Origin: an uncultured Flavobacterium sp.
Lineage (GTDB): Bacteria; Bacteroidota; Bacteroidia; Flavobacteriales; Flavobacteriaceae
Reading direction: 5' to 3'
DNA: 64,000 nucleotides
NCBI RefSeq assembly: GCF_963422545.1
Contig: NZ_OY730251.1
Coordinates: 186,001-250,000 of the forward strand
Below the pieces are notes generated by a model. It did no database searches and was not told the origin of the DNA. It saw nothing but the letters and a program-made list of their open reading frames with translations. Shown here in pieces: positions 51,152 to 58,579 of this stretch (positions are counted from its first letter, which is position 1; every line of letters starts with the position of its first letter). Made by a program: the position numbers and the translations under genes.

Positions 51152-53998
51152 ATGAAAAAAAATCTAGTAATAGCTTTAGGTCTTTTAACATTTTCAGGCG
51201 TTTATGCACAAGAAAATAAAAAAGAACAGGACAGCTTAAAGAATAATGAATTGTCAGAAGTGACAATAGTGGGGTCAAGAAGTAAAAACAGAGTAAAAAC
51301 AGATGTTCCGGTTCCGGTTGATGTTTTTAATATCTCTGAAATAACAAAAGGCTCGCCACAAACGAGTGTAACTCAAATTTTAAATTATGTTGCGCCATCG
51401 TTTACCAGTAATGCAACTTCTACCGCCGATGCTACAGATCACGTAGATCCGGCACAATTGAGAGGTTTAGGACCGGATCAGGTTTTGATTTTGGTAAATG
51501 GTAAACGCAGACATACAAGTGCGCTGGTAAATATCAATGGTTCTCCGGGAAGAGGATCTGTTGGAACAGATTTAAACGCGATTCCGTCATTTGCTATAGA
51601 AAGAATCGAAGTTTTGCGTGATGGAGCTGCTGCACAATACGGTTCAGATGCAATTGCGGGAGTTATCAATATTGTATTAAAAAAGAATGCCAATTTTATT
51701 TCAGGAGGAATTCAATACGGTACTAATTTATCTTCGGGATCTAATAATTTTAAAGGCGGAGCCGATGGTCAGAATCTACAAGTAGACTTGAATTACGGAA
51801 CTTCTTTGGGTAAAGCAGGAAGTTTCCTGAATGTTACTGCCAGTGCTGTAAGCAGACAAGCAACGAGCAGAGCTGGAATTAGAAGCAATGCAATTTTTAA
51901 CGCTTATAATGCTGTCGAAAACAGAGCTGCTCAGGATGGTGTTTATATAAACTCTTTGTTTAGTAATATTAATAATACTCCAAACTCAGCGCAAATTCTT
52001 AGTTCGTTGAAGCAATATGCACCACAAGTAAGTTATTTTACACCGACACAACAAAACGCAATTTCTTCGGCTACGACTCTAACTCAAATGCAAGCAGCTT
52101 TAGGCTTTGATGCAACCAATAATGAACTTGCTTACAGAGGTCAGGAAAGAAGTGACTATAATATGAGTGTTGGTCAGTCAGAATTGGCTTCAGGACAAGT
52201 GTATTATAATGCAAAATATCCGTTGACTGAAACTACTTCATTGTATTCTTTTGGAGGAGTTTCTTATAGAAATGGAAAATCTTATGCCTTTAACAGATTG
52301 CCAAATGGTTCAGGAACTTTCACGCAAGTGTACCAAAACGGATTTTTACCGCAGATAGAATCTGATATTTTAGATGCTTCATCAGCAGTAGGACTTACAA
52401 CTCAATTATTTGGTTTTGATACTGACATTAGCACCAACCTCGGAACAAACTCTTTTAAATATGATGCAAACAATACTATTAATGCTACTTTAGGAACTAA
52501 TTCTGCTTCAAGTTTTGATGCTGGTAAAGTTTCGTTTTTGCAAAGCACAACCAATTTAGATTTCAGTAAAAAGTACGATGTATTAAAAGGATTGAACGTT
52601 GCTTTTGGTGGAGAGTTCAGATATGAAAACTATCAGATTAAAGCTGGAGAAGAAGCTTCTTACGGATTGTATGATATAAACGGAAATTTGGTTTCGGGAA
52701 TTTTGCCAAGTAATTCACCATTAATCGTTACAGACTTTTTTGGAAATAAACGTGGAGCCGGAGCACAAGGTTTCTCAGGTTTCCAACCTTCGGATGCTAA
52801 AGAAAAAGACAGAAAAAGTGGGGCTGCTTATATTGATTTAGAATTGAATGCGACAGAAAACTGGCTTTTAAACGGAGCAGCGCGTTATGAGAATTATTCT
52901 GATTTTGGAAGTACAGTTACCTTCAAATTAGCATCTCTTTTAAAATTGACAGACAATATCAATTGGAGAATTTCAGGGCAAACTGGTTTTAGAGCGCCAT
53001 CATTACAACAAAAATATTTTGAAAGCAGTTCGACACAATTCATAAACGGTTCTCCTTATCAGGTAGGATATTTTACAAATGATTCGCAGGCAGCAAAAAG
53101 TATTGGAGTTGAAAACCTGAAACCTGAAAAATCTAAAAGTATCAGTACAGGATTTACATTCAAAATTCCTGATGCAAACATTACAATTGCAACAGATGCC
53201 TATTTTACAAGAATCGATGACAGAGTTGTTTTGACAGGGCAATATGCAAGACCAACAGATGCGCAAATAAATGCTGCAACATCACAAGCGCAAAAAGATG
53301 CATTGACCTTGTTTCAACAAGCATTTGATTTAAAAGGTGTTGAAAGAGCTTCGTTCTGGACTAACGGAATCAACTCTGAAACTAAAGGTATTGATGTCGT
53401 GATTTCTCAGAAATATAATGTTATTCCGGATTTTGTAATTAGAAATGATCTTGCTTTAAGTTATAATGAAACAAAAAGAGTAGGAGATTTAAATGTTCCG
53501 CAATCTATTATTGATGCAGGTGGAGAACCTTATAAATATTCGTTTTTCCCGGAATCAAGCCGAATTTATTTAGAAGAAGCAATTCCGAAATTGAAAGCGA
53601 ATTTAATGACGACATTCAGTATCAAGAAACTGGATATTTATTTAAGAAACAGTTATTTTGGAAAAGTTACTGATCCCGGAGCAACAGATGTAAATTTAGA
53701 CGGATCAGCTTCTGTTTACGAACATCCGGAATACAGTTCAAAAATAGTTACTGATTTATCTTTTGGATATCAAATCAACGAGAAATTCAGATTCACACTT
53801 GGATTTAATAATATAGGAGATGTTTATCCGGATAGAAATAATCCTGCAACTCCGGCATTTACAAACACAACTCCAACATTGTCTCCTGCACCAAGTACAG
53901 ATTTAAGCAATGCTAATCAGTTTGCTTATTCAAGAGCAGTATCACAATTTGGATTAAACGGAAGATTTGGTTTTGCAAGACTAAGTTTTAAATTCTAA
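51152..53998 (+). CDS. TonB-dependent receptor under a Met/Cys attenuator
   Basis: A 948-residue outer-membrane receptor: signal peptide (VIALGLLTFSGVYAQ), a plug domain with clear motifs (SEVTIVGSRSKNR, AQLRGLGPDQVLILVNGKRR, IERIEVLRDGAAAQYGSDA, AGVINIVLKK), and a 22-strand barrel ending GRFGFARLSFKF. No carboxypeptidase-like N-terminal domain. The leader-peptide attenuator upstream predicts that it is expressed when Met or Cys is scarce, so the substrate is likely a sulfur compound (methionine or cysteine-containing peptide, or another organosulfur molecule). The substrate cannot be read from the sequence. An imperfect inverted-repeat element follows it. Confidence 0.88.
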   Translation: MKKNLVIALGLLTFSGVYAQENKKEQDSLKNNELSEVTIVGSRSKNRVKTDVPVPVDVFNISEITKGSPQTSVTQILNYVAPSFTSNATSTADATDHVDPAQLRGLGPDQVLILVNGKRRHTSALVNINGSPGRGSVGTDLNAIPSFAIERIEVLRDGAAAQYGSDAIAGVINIVLKKNANFISGGIQYGTNLSSGSNNFKGGADGQNLQVDLNYGTSLGKAGSFLNVTASAVSRQATSRAGIRSNAIFNAYNAVENRAAQDGVYINSLFSNINNTPNSAQILSSLKQYAPQVSYFTPTQQNAISSATTLTQMQAALGFDATNNELAYRGQERSDYNMSVGQSELASGQVYYNAKYPLTETTSLYSFGGVSYRNGKSYAFNRLPNGSGTFTQVYQNGFLPQIESDILDASSAVGLTTQLFGFDTDISTNLGTNSFKYDANNTINATLGTNSASSFDAGKVSFLQSTTNLDFSKKYDVLKGLNVAFGGEFRYENYQIKAGEEASYGLYDINGNLVSGILPSNSPLIVTDFFGNKRGAGAQGFSGFQPSDAKEKDRKSGAAYIDLELNATENWLLNGAARYENYSDFGSTVTFKLASLLKLTDNINWRISGQTGFRAPSLQQKYFESSSTQFINGSPYQVGYFTNDSQAAKSIGVENLKPEKSKSISTGFTFKIPDANITIATDAYFTRIDDRVVLTGQYARPTDAQINAATSQAQKDALTLFQQAFDLKGVERASFWTNGINSETKGIDVVISQKYNVIPDFVIRNDLALSYNETKRVGDLNVPQSIIDAGGEPYKYSFFPESSRIYLEEAIPKLKANLMTTFSIKKLDIYLRNSYFGKVTDPGATDVNLDGSASVYEHPEYSSKIVTDLSFGYQINEKFRFTLGFNNIGDVYPDRNNPATPAFTNTTPTLSPAPSTDLSNANQFAYSRAVSQFGLNGRFGFARLSFKF

Positions 53999-54006
53999 AA
54001 ACATAA

Positions 54007-54158
54007 AATTGGCCACAGATTAAACGGATTGAGCGGATGTACACAGATTTTTTTAATCATTTTAATCCTTTTAATCTGTGACTAAATTTTTAAGTAGATA
54101 GTGGAAAATAAAAAGAATCTGTGGATATCCGCTCAATCCGTACAACCCGTGGCCAATT
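54007..54158. mobile_element. 152-bp element with 43-bp imperfect inverted-repeat ends
   Basis: 54007-54049 and 54116-54158 are inverted copies matching at 37 of 43 positions, both containing ACGGATTGAGCGGAT and GGCCAC. The 66-bp centre is AT-rich with no ORF. Such ACAGATTAAACGGATT words are, as I recall, dispersed repeats in Bacteroidota. A non-autonomous (MITE-like) element or a large hairpin repeat is likely; a similar ACGGATTAAACGGATTTAAA word occurs at 18340. Confidence 0.55.
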
Positions 54159-54223
54159 TTTAAATAGAAATACCAGTATTTACAGGGCTTCGAAAATTTT
54201 TAATGTTAAATGTTATTTTTTGT

Positions 54224-54255
54224 TTTGGTAGTTAAATAAATAGTTAATATATTTA
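54224..54255 (+). promoter_or_regulatory. promoter of the attenuator-2 / metY unit
   Basis: TTTG (54224-54227), 20 nt, TATATTTA (54248-54255), one mismatch from TAnnTTTG. Start near 54262, about 43 nt before the leader peptide. Confidence 0.55.
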
Positions 54256-54304
54256 CTCTATCGAATTAGTCGAATTAAAAAAAAAAGAATTAATTTTAAA
54301 TAAA

Positions 54305-54385
54305 ATGAAAACAATAGCGAATAATATGATGATATGTTGTGAGATGATGCAAATGTGCATCCCAATTCGTTATTGCCAAAAGTGA
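54305..54385 (+). CDS. Met/Cys-rich leader peptide 2 (26 aa)
   Basis: A 26-codon ORF whose middle reads NNMMICCEMMQMC, giving five Met besides the start and four Cys in total. A row of codons for two scarce, metabolically linked amino acids just upstream of the O-acetylhomoserine sulfhydrylase gene is the mark of an attenuator leader. TGCCAAAAG at its end (54374-54382) is complementary to CTTTTGGTA (54422-54430) in the terminator's 5' arm: nine pairs, one G-U. A ribosome at the stop codon (54383) would cover this segment. Function is inferred from layout. Confidence 0.75.
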   Translation: MKTIANNMMICCEMMQMCIPIRYCQK

Positions 54386-54416
54386 AAGAGTGAATCTTTG
54401 TTATAGTTAGAACTAT

Positions 54417-54453
54417 AAGCCCTTTTGGTAGCCATCCGAAAGGGCTTTTTTTT
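54417..54453 (+). terminator. attenuator terminator 2
   Basis: AAGCCCTTTTGG (54417-54428) pairs with CCGAAAGGGCTT (54436-54447), one G-U, 7-nt loop, then a T-run. It lies between leader peptide 2 and the 63-aa gene. Confidence 0.85.
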
Positions 54454-54479
54454 ATTTCAACACTTTTAAATTTAAAATT

Positions 54480-54671
54480 ATGAAAACACTAAATTCAATA
54501 GCAATGGAGTATTTATTGAGAAACGATTCTCAAAAAAACAATAATAAACCTGAAGAGATAACAAGAGAAGTTATAAGACTAAATGTAGAGCAGGATCTAA
54601 AAAGTCAAAAATCATTATTGCTTCTAATGTATAATCTTGAAGAAGCAGGGGAAGATTTTTTTATACAATAA
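54480..54671 (+). CDS. small protein (63 aa) of unknown family between attenuator 2 and metY
   Basis: A 63-residue hydrophilic protein without signal peptide or membrane segment. It starts MKTLNSIAMEYLLRND, and the C-terminus is QKSLLLLMYNLEEAGEDFF. The C-terminal SLLxLMY followed by Glu and a Phe-Ile end recurs in the 68-residue protein at 58005, which has the same position in a second attenuated unit. The pair suggests a small protein family linked to sulfur amino-acid genes. It lies 57 bp upstream of metY and is probably co-transcribed. I recognise no family. It might be a small regulator of the adjacent enzyme. Confidence 0.6.
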   Translation: MKTLNSIAMEYLLRNDSQKNNNKPEEITREVIRLNVEQDLKSQKSLLLLMYNLEEAGEDFFIQ

Positions 54672-54728
54672 ATATCAATTTCAATAACAATATATAATAG
54701 TATTAACAATACCTAAAAACTAAGAAAC

Positions 54729-56033
54729 ATGAGCACACAAAAATTTGCAACAAACGCACTACACGCAGGACACGATGTTACTAAAAATGCAGGAACAAGA
54801 GCAGTGCCAATTTACCAGACGTCATCGTACGTTTTTAATAATTCAGATCACGCTGCCAATTTATTTGGCCTGGCCGAAGCCGGATTTATTTACACTCGAT
54901 TAAACAATCCAACAAACGATGTTTTAGAACAACGACTTGCAGCGCTTGAAGGCGGAATTGGAGCTGTAGTTACAGCATCAGGAGCATCAGCAATTTCGAC
55001 AGCTTTATTGACTTTGCTTAAAGCAGGCGATCACATCGTAGCTTCAAATAGTTTGTACGGAGGAACTTATAATTTGCTAAATGTTACTTTGCCGCGTTTA
55101 GGAATTACAACCACTTTTGTAGATCCGTCTAAACCGGAAAATTTCACTAAAGCAGCTAAAGAAAATACAAGAGCCTTTTTTGTAGAATCTTTAGGAAATC
55201 CAAAATTGGATGTATTGGACTTGAAAGGAATTTCGGCGGAAGCCAAAAACTTTAAAGTGCCATTTATTGTAGACAATACTGTAGCGACACCTTATTTATT
55301 AAATCCAATTGAATACGGTGCAAATATTGTGATTCATTCCTTGACTAAATATATATCAGGAAACGGAACTTCATTAGGAGGCGCAATTATTGATGCCGGA
55401 ACTTTTGACTGGTCTAACGGAAAATTTCCTGAATTTACAGAACCTTCAGCAGGATATCACGGATTAGTGTATCACGAAGCTTTAGGAAATGCAGCTTTTA
55501 TTGCAAAAGCAAGAATTGAAGGATTACGTGATTTTGGAGCAGCTTTGAGTCCATTTAATGCTTTTCAAATTATTCAGGGATTAGAAACATTACCAATCCG
55601 AATTAAGAAACACAGCGAAAATGCTTTGGCTTTAGCCTCTTGGTTAGAAAAACAAGATGAGGTAGTTTGGGTAAATTATCCGGGTTTAAAAACCAATAAA
55701 TATTATGATTTAGCGCAAGAATATTTGCCAAAAGGACAGAGCGGAGTAATCACTTTTGGATTAAAAGGCGGTTTTGAAGCAGCCAAAAAAGTTGTTGATG
55801 AAACAAAACTATTCTCACTATTGGCAAATATTGGTGATACAAAATCATTAATCATTCATCCGGCAAGTACAACGCACCAACAATTGTCTGATGCGGACCA
55901 ATTAGAAACAGGAGTTTCAAAAGATTTAATCCGACTTTCTGTTGGAATTGAAGATATCGAAGATTTAATAGCTGATTTGCAAACCGTTTTTGAGAGCATT
56001 ACCCAATCGCAATACAGCATTAATAAAAATTAG
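54729..56033 (+). CDS. metY: O-acetylhomoserine sulfhydrylase / aminocarboxypropyltransferase
   Basis: A PLP enzyme of the Cys/Met metabolism family that makes homocysteine directly from O-acetylhomoserine and sulfide. The 434-residue length is typical of MetY, longer than MetB or MetC. Motifs: FATNALHAGHDVTKNAGTRAVPIYQTSSY, FIYTRLNNPTNDVLEQRLAALEGG, and the PLP lysine Lys207 in HSLTKYISGNGTSLGG. Its substrate is supplied by MetX in the unit at 58.6 kb, so this organism makes methionine by direct sulfhydrylation. It is controlled by attenuator 2 and followed by a terminator. Confidence 0.95.
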   Translation: MSTQKFATNALHAGHDVTKNAGTRAVPIYQTSSYVFNNSDHAANLFGLAEAGFIYTRLNNPTNDVLEQRLAALEGGIGAVVTASGASAISTALLTLLKAGDHIVASNSLYGGTYNLLNVTLPRLGITTTFVDPSKPENFTKAAKENTRAFFVESLGNPKLDVLDLKGISAEAKNFKVPFIVDNTVATPYLLNPIEYGANIVIHSLTKYISGNGTSLGGAIIDAGTFDWSNGKFPEFTEPSAGYHGLVYHEALGNAAFIAKARIEGLRDFGAALSPFNAFQIIQGLETLPIRIKKHSENALALASWLEKQDEVVWVNYPGLKTNKYYDLAQEYLPKGQSGVITFGLKGGFEAAKKVVDETKLFSLLANIGDTKSLIIHPASTTHQQLSDADQLETGVSKDLIRLSVGIEDIEDLIADLQTVFESITQSQYSINKN

Positions 56034-56061
56034 GTTTTTTTGTTTTTTGTTTGAAAAATTG

Positions 56062-56099
56062 CCTTTAGTAGCGTGAGTTCTACTAGAGGTGATTTTTTA
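56062..56099 (+). terminator. terminator after metY
   Basis: CCTTTAGTAG pairs with CTACTAGAGG (one G-U), 8-nt loop, followed by GATTTTTTAT. Confidence 0.7.
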
Positions 56100-56130
56100 T
56101 AAAAAGTAAATCTATATAAAAGTTTTTTCA

Positions 56131-56271
56131 CCATATAAGTTATATAAGTTCATTTTAGTAGAGACGCACCGTAGAGACGCACAGCAGTGCGTCTAATATA
56201 TAGGTACAGTAATTAATGTACCTAAATTATATACGTTGATAATATTAAATGAACTTATATCATTTATATGG
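56131..56271. mobile_element. 141-bp MITE-like element with 25-bp terminal inverted repeats
   Basis: CCATATAA-starting 25-bp ends (56131-56155 and 56247-56271) are inverted copies matching at 23 of 25 positions. Inside are a 12-bp direct repeat GTAGAGACGCAC (56158, 56171), a hairpin AGACGCAC/GTGCGTCT (56175-56194) and a hairpin TAGGTACA/TGTACCTA (56201-56224). No ORF. The upstream in-frame ATG at 56249 of the next gene lies inside the right end, so that start is not used. Confidence 0.65.
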
Positions 56272-56299
56272 TTTAATTAACCCCAATAAATTAAAAATT

Positions 56300-57388
56300 A
56301 TGTCAAAGCTTAAAATAAATATCATCCTTTTTGGAATTGGAAATATCGGAAGTACTTTGATTAATCAAATTATCGAAAGTCAGGAGTTTTTTCTCGAAAG
56401 TAAAAATGTCGATTTTCATTTTCCGATTATAACAAATTCAACAGTAGCTTTTTTCGAGAAAGAAGGCGTTGGATATGCCTGGGAAACCAATTTTCTGGAA
56501 TTGGCAGTTCCTTTTAAAGTGCAGGATATTATTGCATTTGCCAAAGAAAATGAATTTGAGAATCTAATTGCTGTAGATGCAACTGCAAGTGACGAACTTA
56601 TTCATCATTATAATACGCTGATCGAAAACGGATTTAATATTGTAGCGGTAAATAAAAAAGCCAATACATTGCCAATTGACCTGTATAAAGAGATTAGGGT
56701 GAATCTTAAAAAGTATGATAAAGAGTTTTTGTATGAAACGTCAGTTGATACAGGATTTCCGGTTTTACAGACTTTAAGAGATTTGTATTATTCGGGCGAA
56801 AAAATCACAAAGATTCGAGGTGTCTTTTCAGATAATCTTAGTTATGTCTTTAATAGATTTGCTACAGAAGAAACTTCTTTTTCCTCTCTTTTAAAGGATG
56901 CCAGTTTACTTGGATTGATGCGTTCGACTTTTAAAGAAGATTTATCCGGAAATGATACAGCCAGAAAACTACTGATTTTGACGAGAGAAATTGGTAAGGA
57001 TTTTGAGCTTTCGGATATAAAAATCAATTCTCTTATTAGCGACGAACATTTAGAACAAAATGGTATCCTTAATAAAGAAGCAGTCGATAAATCATTTAAA
57101 ATCGCAAAAATCACACAAGCAGATAATCATGTCCTGAGATATGTAGGTGAATTTGATGTGGAGAAAAATACATTAGAAGTCAAATTAGTTTCGGAACCAG
57201 TTTCGTCTGCCATTGGTCAATTAAAGGGATCTGACACCATTTTTGAAATTTACACCCAATCTTATGCAGATGTTCCAATAGTAATTCAAAGTGCATCAGC
57301 ATGCAGGGAAGCTATTTCAAGAGGAGTAATTACTGACATTTTGAAAGTTGCTGAAAAAATTAAAAACAGAGAAGCAGTTTGGTTGTAA
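56300..57388 (+). CDS. homoserine dehydrogenase-like protein with altered active site
   Basis: A 362-residue paralogue of the C-terminal domain of the AK-HSD fusion at 59.6 kb. It has an NAD-binding GIGNIGSTLINQI near residue 10, the catalytic-type Lys in AVNKKANTLP (Lys119), and EDLSGNDTARK with the conserved Asp and Lys. The segment that should read GYTEPDPRED is LGLMRSTFKED, so the homoserine-binding Glu (Glu208 of the yeast enzyme as I recall) is Arg208. GAG in the NVGAG motif is DTG. It may be a divergent HSD with another substrate, or a regulatory subunit. The start at 56300 (MSKLKINI) excludes residues coded in the MITE-like repeat. Confidence 0.8.
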   Translation: MSKLKINIILFGIGNIGSTLINQIIESQEFFLESKNVDFHFPIITNSTVAFFEKEGVGYAWETNFLELAVPFKVQDIIAFAKENEFENLIAVDATASDELIHHYNTLIENGFNIVAVNKKANTLPIDLYKEIRVNLKKYDKEFLYETSVDTGFPVLQTLRDLYYSGEKITKIRGVFSDNLSYVFNRFATEETSFSSLLKDASLLGLMRSTFKEDLSGNDTARKLLILTREIGKDFELSDIKINSLISDEHLEQNGILNKEAVDKSFKIAKITQADNHVLRYVGEFDVEKNTLEVKLVSEPVSSAIGQLKGSDTIFEIYTQSYADVPIVIQSASACREAISRGVITDILKVAEKIKNREAVWL

Positions 57389-57461
57389 GTGGTTTTTAAT
57401 AGTAGGTTAGTTGTTCTTTGATATAGTGAAACAGGAAAGTTTGTAATGTGTTTTTTGTAAG

Positions 57462-57534
57462 TTTTAACGTTCGTTTTAACAAAAATAAATTTTGTAAGAT
57501 GTTTTTTAACGTTAAATTGATAATTTTTAACGTT
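57462..57534. promoter_or_regulatory. three TTTTAACGTT boxes phased by 21-bp multiples
   Basis: Identical 10-bp words at 57462, 57504 and 57525, spaced 42 and 21 bp, i.e. about four and two helical turns, so on one face of the DNA. They lie just upstream of the promoter at 57561 and look like a regulator binding array. Confidence 0.5.
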
Positions 57535-57560
57535 TTTTAAGATTAATTTGTTGATCCTCA

Positions 57561-57592
57561 CTTGTGTAATTGAAAAAATATTCGCACATTTG
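57561..57592 (+). promoter_or_regulatory. promoter of the attenuator-3 / metX unit
   Basis: CTTG (57561-57564), 20 nt, CACATTTG (57585-57592), one mismatch in each box. Start near 57598. The stretch from 57389 to 57753 contains no gene: it holds the three boxes, this promoter and an untranslated leader. Confidence 0.45.
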
Positions 57593-57753
57593 TAATACCT
57601 CAAAATCACCAATAAAAAATAAATTTAGTATTCTAAATAATAGTTATGTTGATCGGGGCAAAAGTTGAAAAAACTTTAATTCTTATTGATTCTTAGTCGA
57701 AGAATAAGTGAAAAGTATTTCAATAGTTTCGAAAAGCTTATAAAATTAAACAA

Positions 57754-57855
57754 ATGCAAGAATTTTTTAAAATAGCAAGTAAGTCACAGATGAATAAATC
57801 CCTACAGATGAACAAGATGTTTAACGTCGCACGTATTTGTGTATGCGTCTGTTGA
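57754..57855 (+). CDS. Met/Cys-rich leader peptide 3 (33 aa, or 21 aa from an inner ATG)
   Basis: An ORF of 33 codons with Met at 13, 19 and 22 and an end of ARICVCVC, three alternating cysteines just before the stop. An inner ATG at 57790 would give 21 residues, closer to the other two leaders. ATACTAAAAG at 57855-57864, at and just after the stop codon, is complementary to CTTTTGGTAT (57893-57902) of the terminator: ten consecutive pairs, one G-U. A ribosome finishing the peptide would cover it; one stalled at the earlier Met codons or first Cys codon would leave it free. Function is inferred from layout. Confidence 0.72.
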   Translation: MQEFFKIASKSQMNKSLQMNKMFNVARICVCVC

Positions 57856-57887
57856 TACTAAAAGTATATATAAGTTGTAAAAAACTT

Positions 57888-57927
57888 AAACCCTTTTGGT
57901 ATTAAAAACCCAAAAGGGTTTTTTTAT
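57888..57927 (+). terminator. attenuator terminator 3
   Basis: AAACCCTTTTGG (57888-57899) pairs with CCAAAAGGGTTT (57910-57921), 10-nt loop, followed by T-run. It ends 78 bp before the 68-aa gene. Confidence 0.88.
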
Positions 57928-58004
57928 TCCAATTGGTTACGATAACGAAGAATTAAAGAAATAGTAAAGATTATAAAATAGAAACAAACATAAACTTAAA
58001 TATT

Positions 58005-58211
58005 ATGAGCACAATAAACTACTTAACAAAAACTTTTTCAACATTGAAAAACTTGAGAGCTAAAAGAAATAATCCGCCGCCTCCAATAAAAAATGAATTG
58101 GTACATCCGAGATTTGGAATCACAGAAACGGATAAAGCAACGGAGAAAAAAGAGCCAAACTCATTATTGTTTTTGATGTATTCAAAAGAAAATGAAACAC
58201 TTTTTATCTAA
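58005..58211 (+). CDS. small protein (68 aa), paralogue-like to the 63-aa protein at 54480
   Basis: A 68-residue protein, MSTINYLTKTFSTLKNLRAK at the start, a proline stretch (NNPPPPIKN), and the C-terminus PNSLLFLMYSKENETLFI. The last part matches the end of the 63-residue protein (SLLxLMY, acidic spacer, aromatic and Ile at the end). No signal peptide or membrane segment. It lies after attenuator 3 and 0.37 kb upstream of metX, with a separate promoter and a SAM-I riboswitch between. No family recognised. Confidence 0.55.
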   Translation: MSTINYLTKTFSTLKNLRAKRNNPPPPIKNELVHPRFGITETDKATEKKEPNSLLFLMYSKENETLFI

Positions 58212-58339
58212 ATCGAAGAGTGCTATAAAATAAGGGAAACCTGCTTAATCTTACTGGGCAAATTGTTCGGTAATTTTTTGCGTATAATAGTTTTTGGTTG
58301 AATTATGTTTAAGAAAATGAGCAATCAGTTTCGATAAAA

Positions 58340-58371
58340 TTTGTTTGTTTAAGAAATTAGTAGTTAATTTG
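58340..58371 (+). promoter_or_regulatory. promoter for the SAM-I riboswitch / metX transcript
   Basis: TTTG (58340-58343), 20 nt, TTAATTTG (58364-58371), one mismatch from TAnnTTTG. It starts transcription near 58377, just before the riboswitch, so metX has a second promoter besides read-through from attenuator 3. Confidence 0.5.
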
Positions 58372-58400
58372 CACCTTTAAGTTCAAAAACGTATTGAAAT

Positions 58401-58505
58401 GTTATAAAGAAAGGACGAGGGATTAGACCCGATGAATCCTTAGCAACCCTTCGTTAAATCGAAGAAGGTGCTGCATTCTACCACGCCCAAACGTGGAAAG
58501 ATAAC
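58401..58505 (+). promoter_or_regulatory. SAM-I (S-box) riboswitch upstream of metX
   Basis: The conserved SAM-I core is readable: GAGGGATTAGACCCGATGAA, then CCTTAGCAACCC, GAAGGTGCTGCATTCTACC and GAAAGATAAC, with P1 formed by GTTAT (58401-58405) and ATAAC (58501-58505). CTTTCTTT at 58535-58542 is complementary to AAAGAAAG (58406-58413) of the P1 region and could form the alternative, ligand-free structure. No strong terminator was found between riboswitch and metX, so control may be translational. Confidence 0.93.
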
Positions 58506-58579
58506 AACAAGAATTTTCTAGTTTCACTCTAGTACTTTCTTTCTAATATTTCCACATACAAATCAATTAATAAAAAGAT

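Noticed and set aside
56249..56299. Upstream ATG for the homoserine dehydrogenase paralogue
   Set aside because: It lies in the right inverted repeat of the MITE-like element; the NAD-binding fold begins right after ATG 56300.
57462..57534. Possible CRISPR-like array
   Set aside because: Only three 10-bp words with unequal spacing and no cas genes; a regulator-binding array fits better. No CRISPR array was seen elsewhere in the window.
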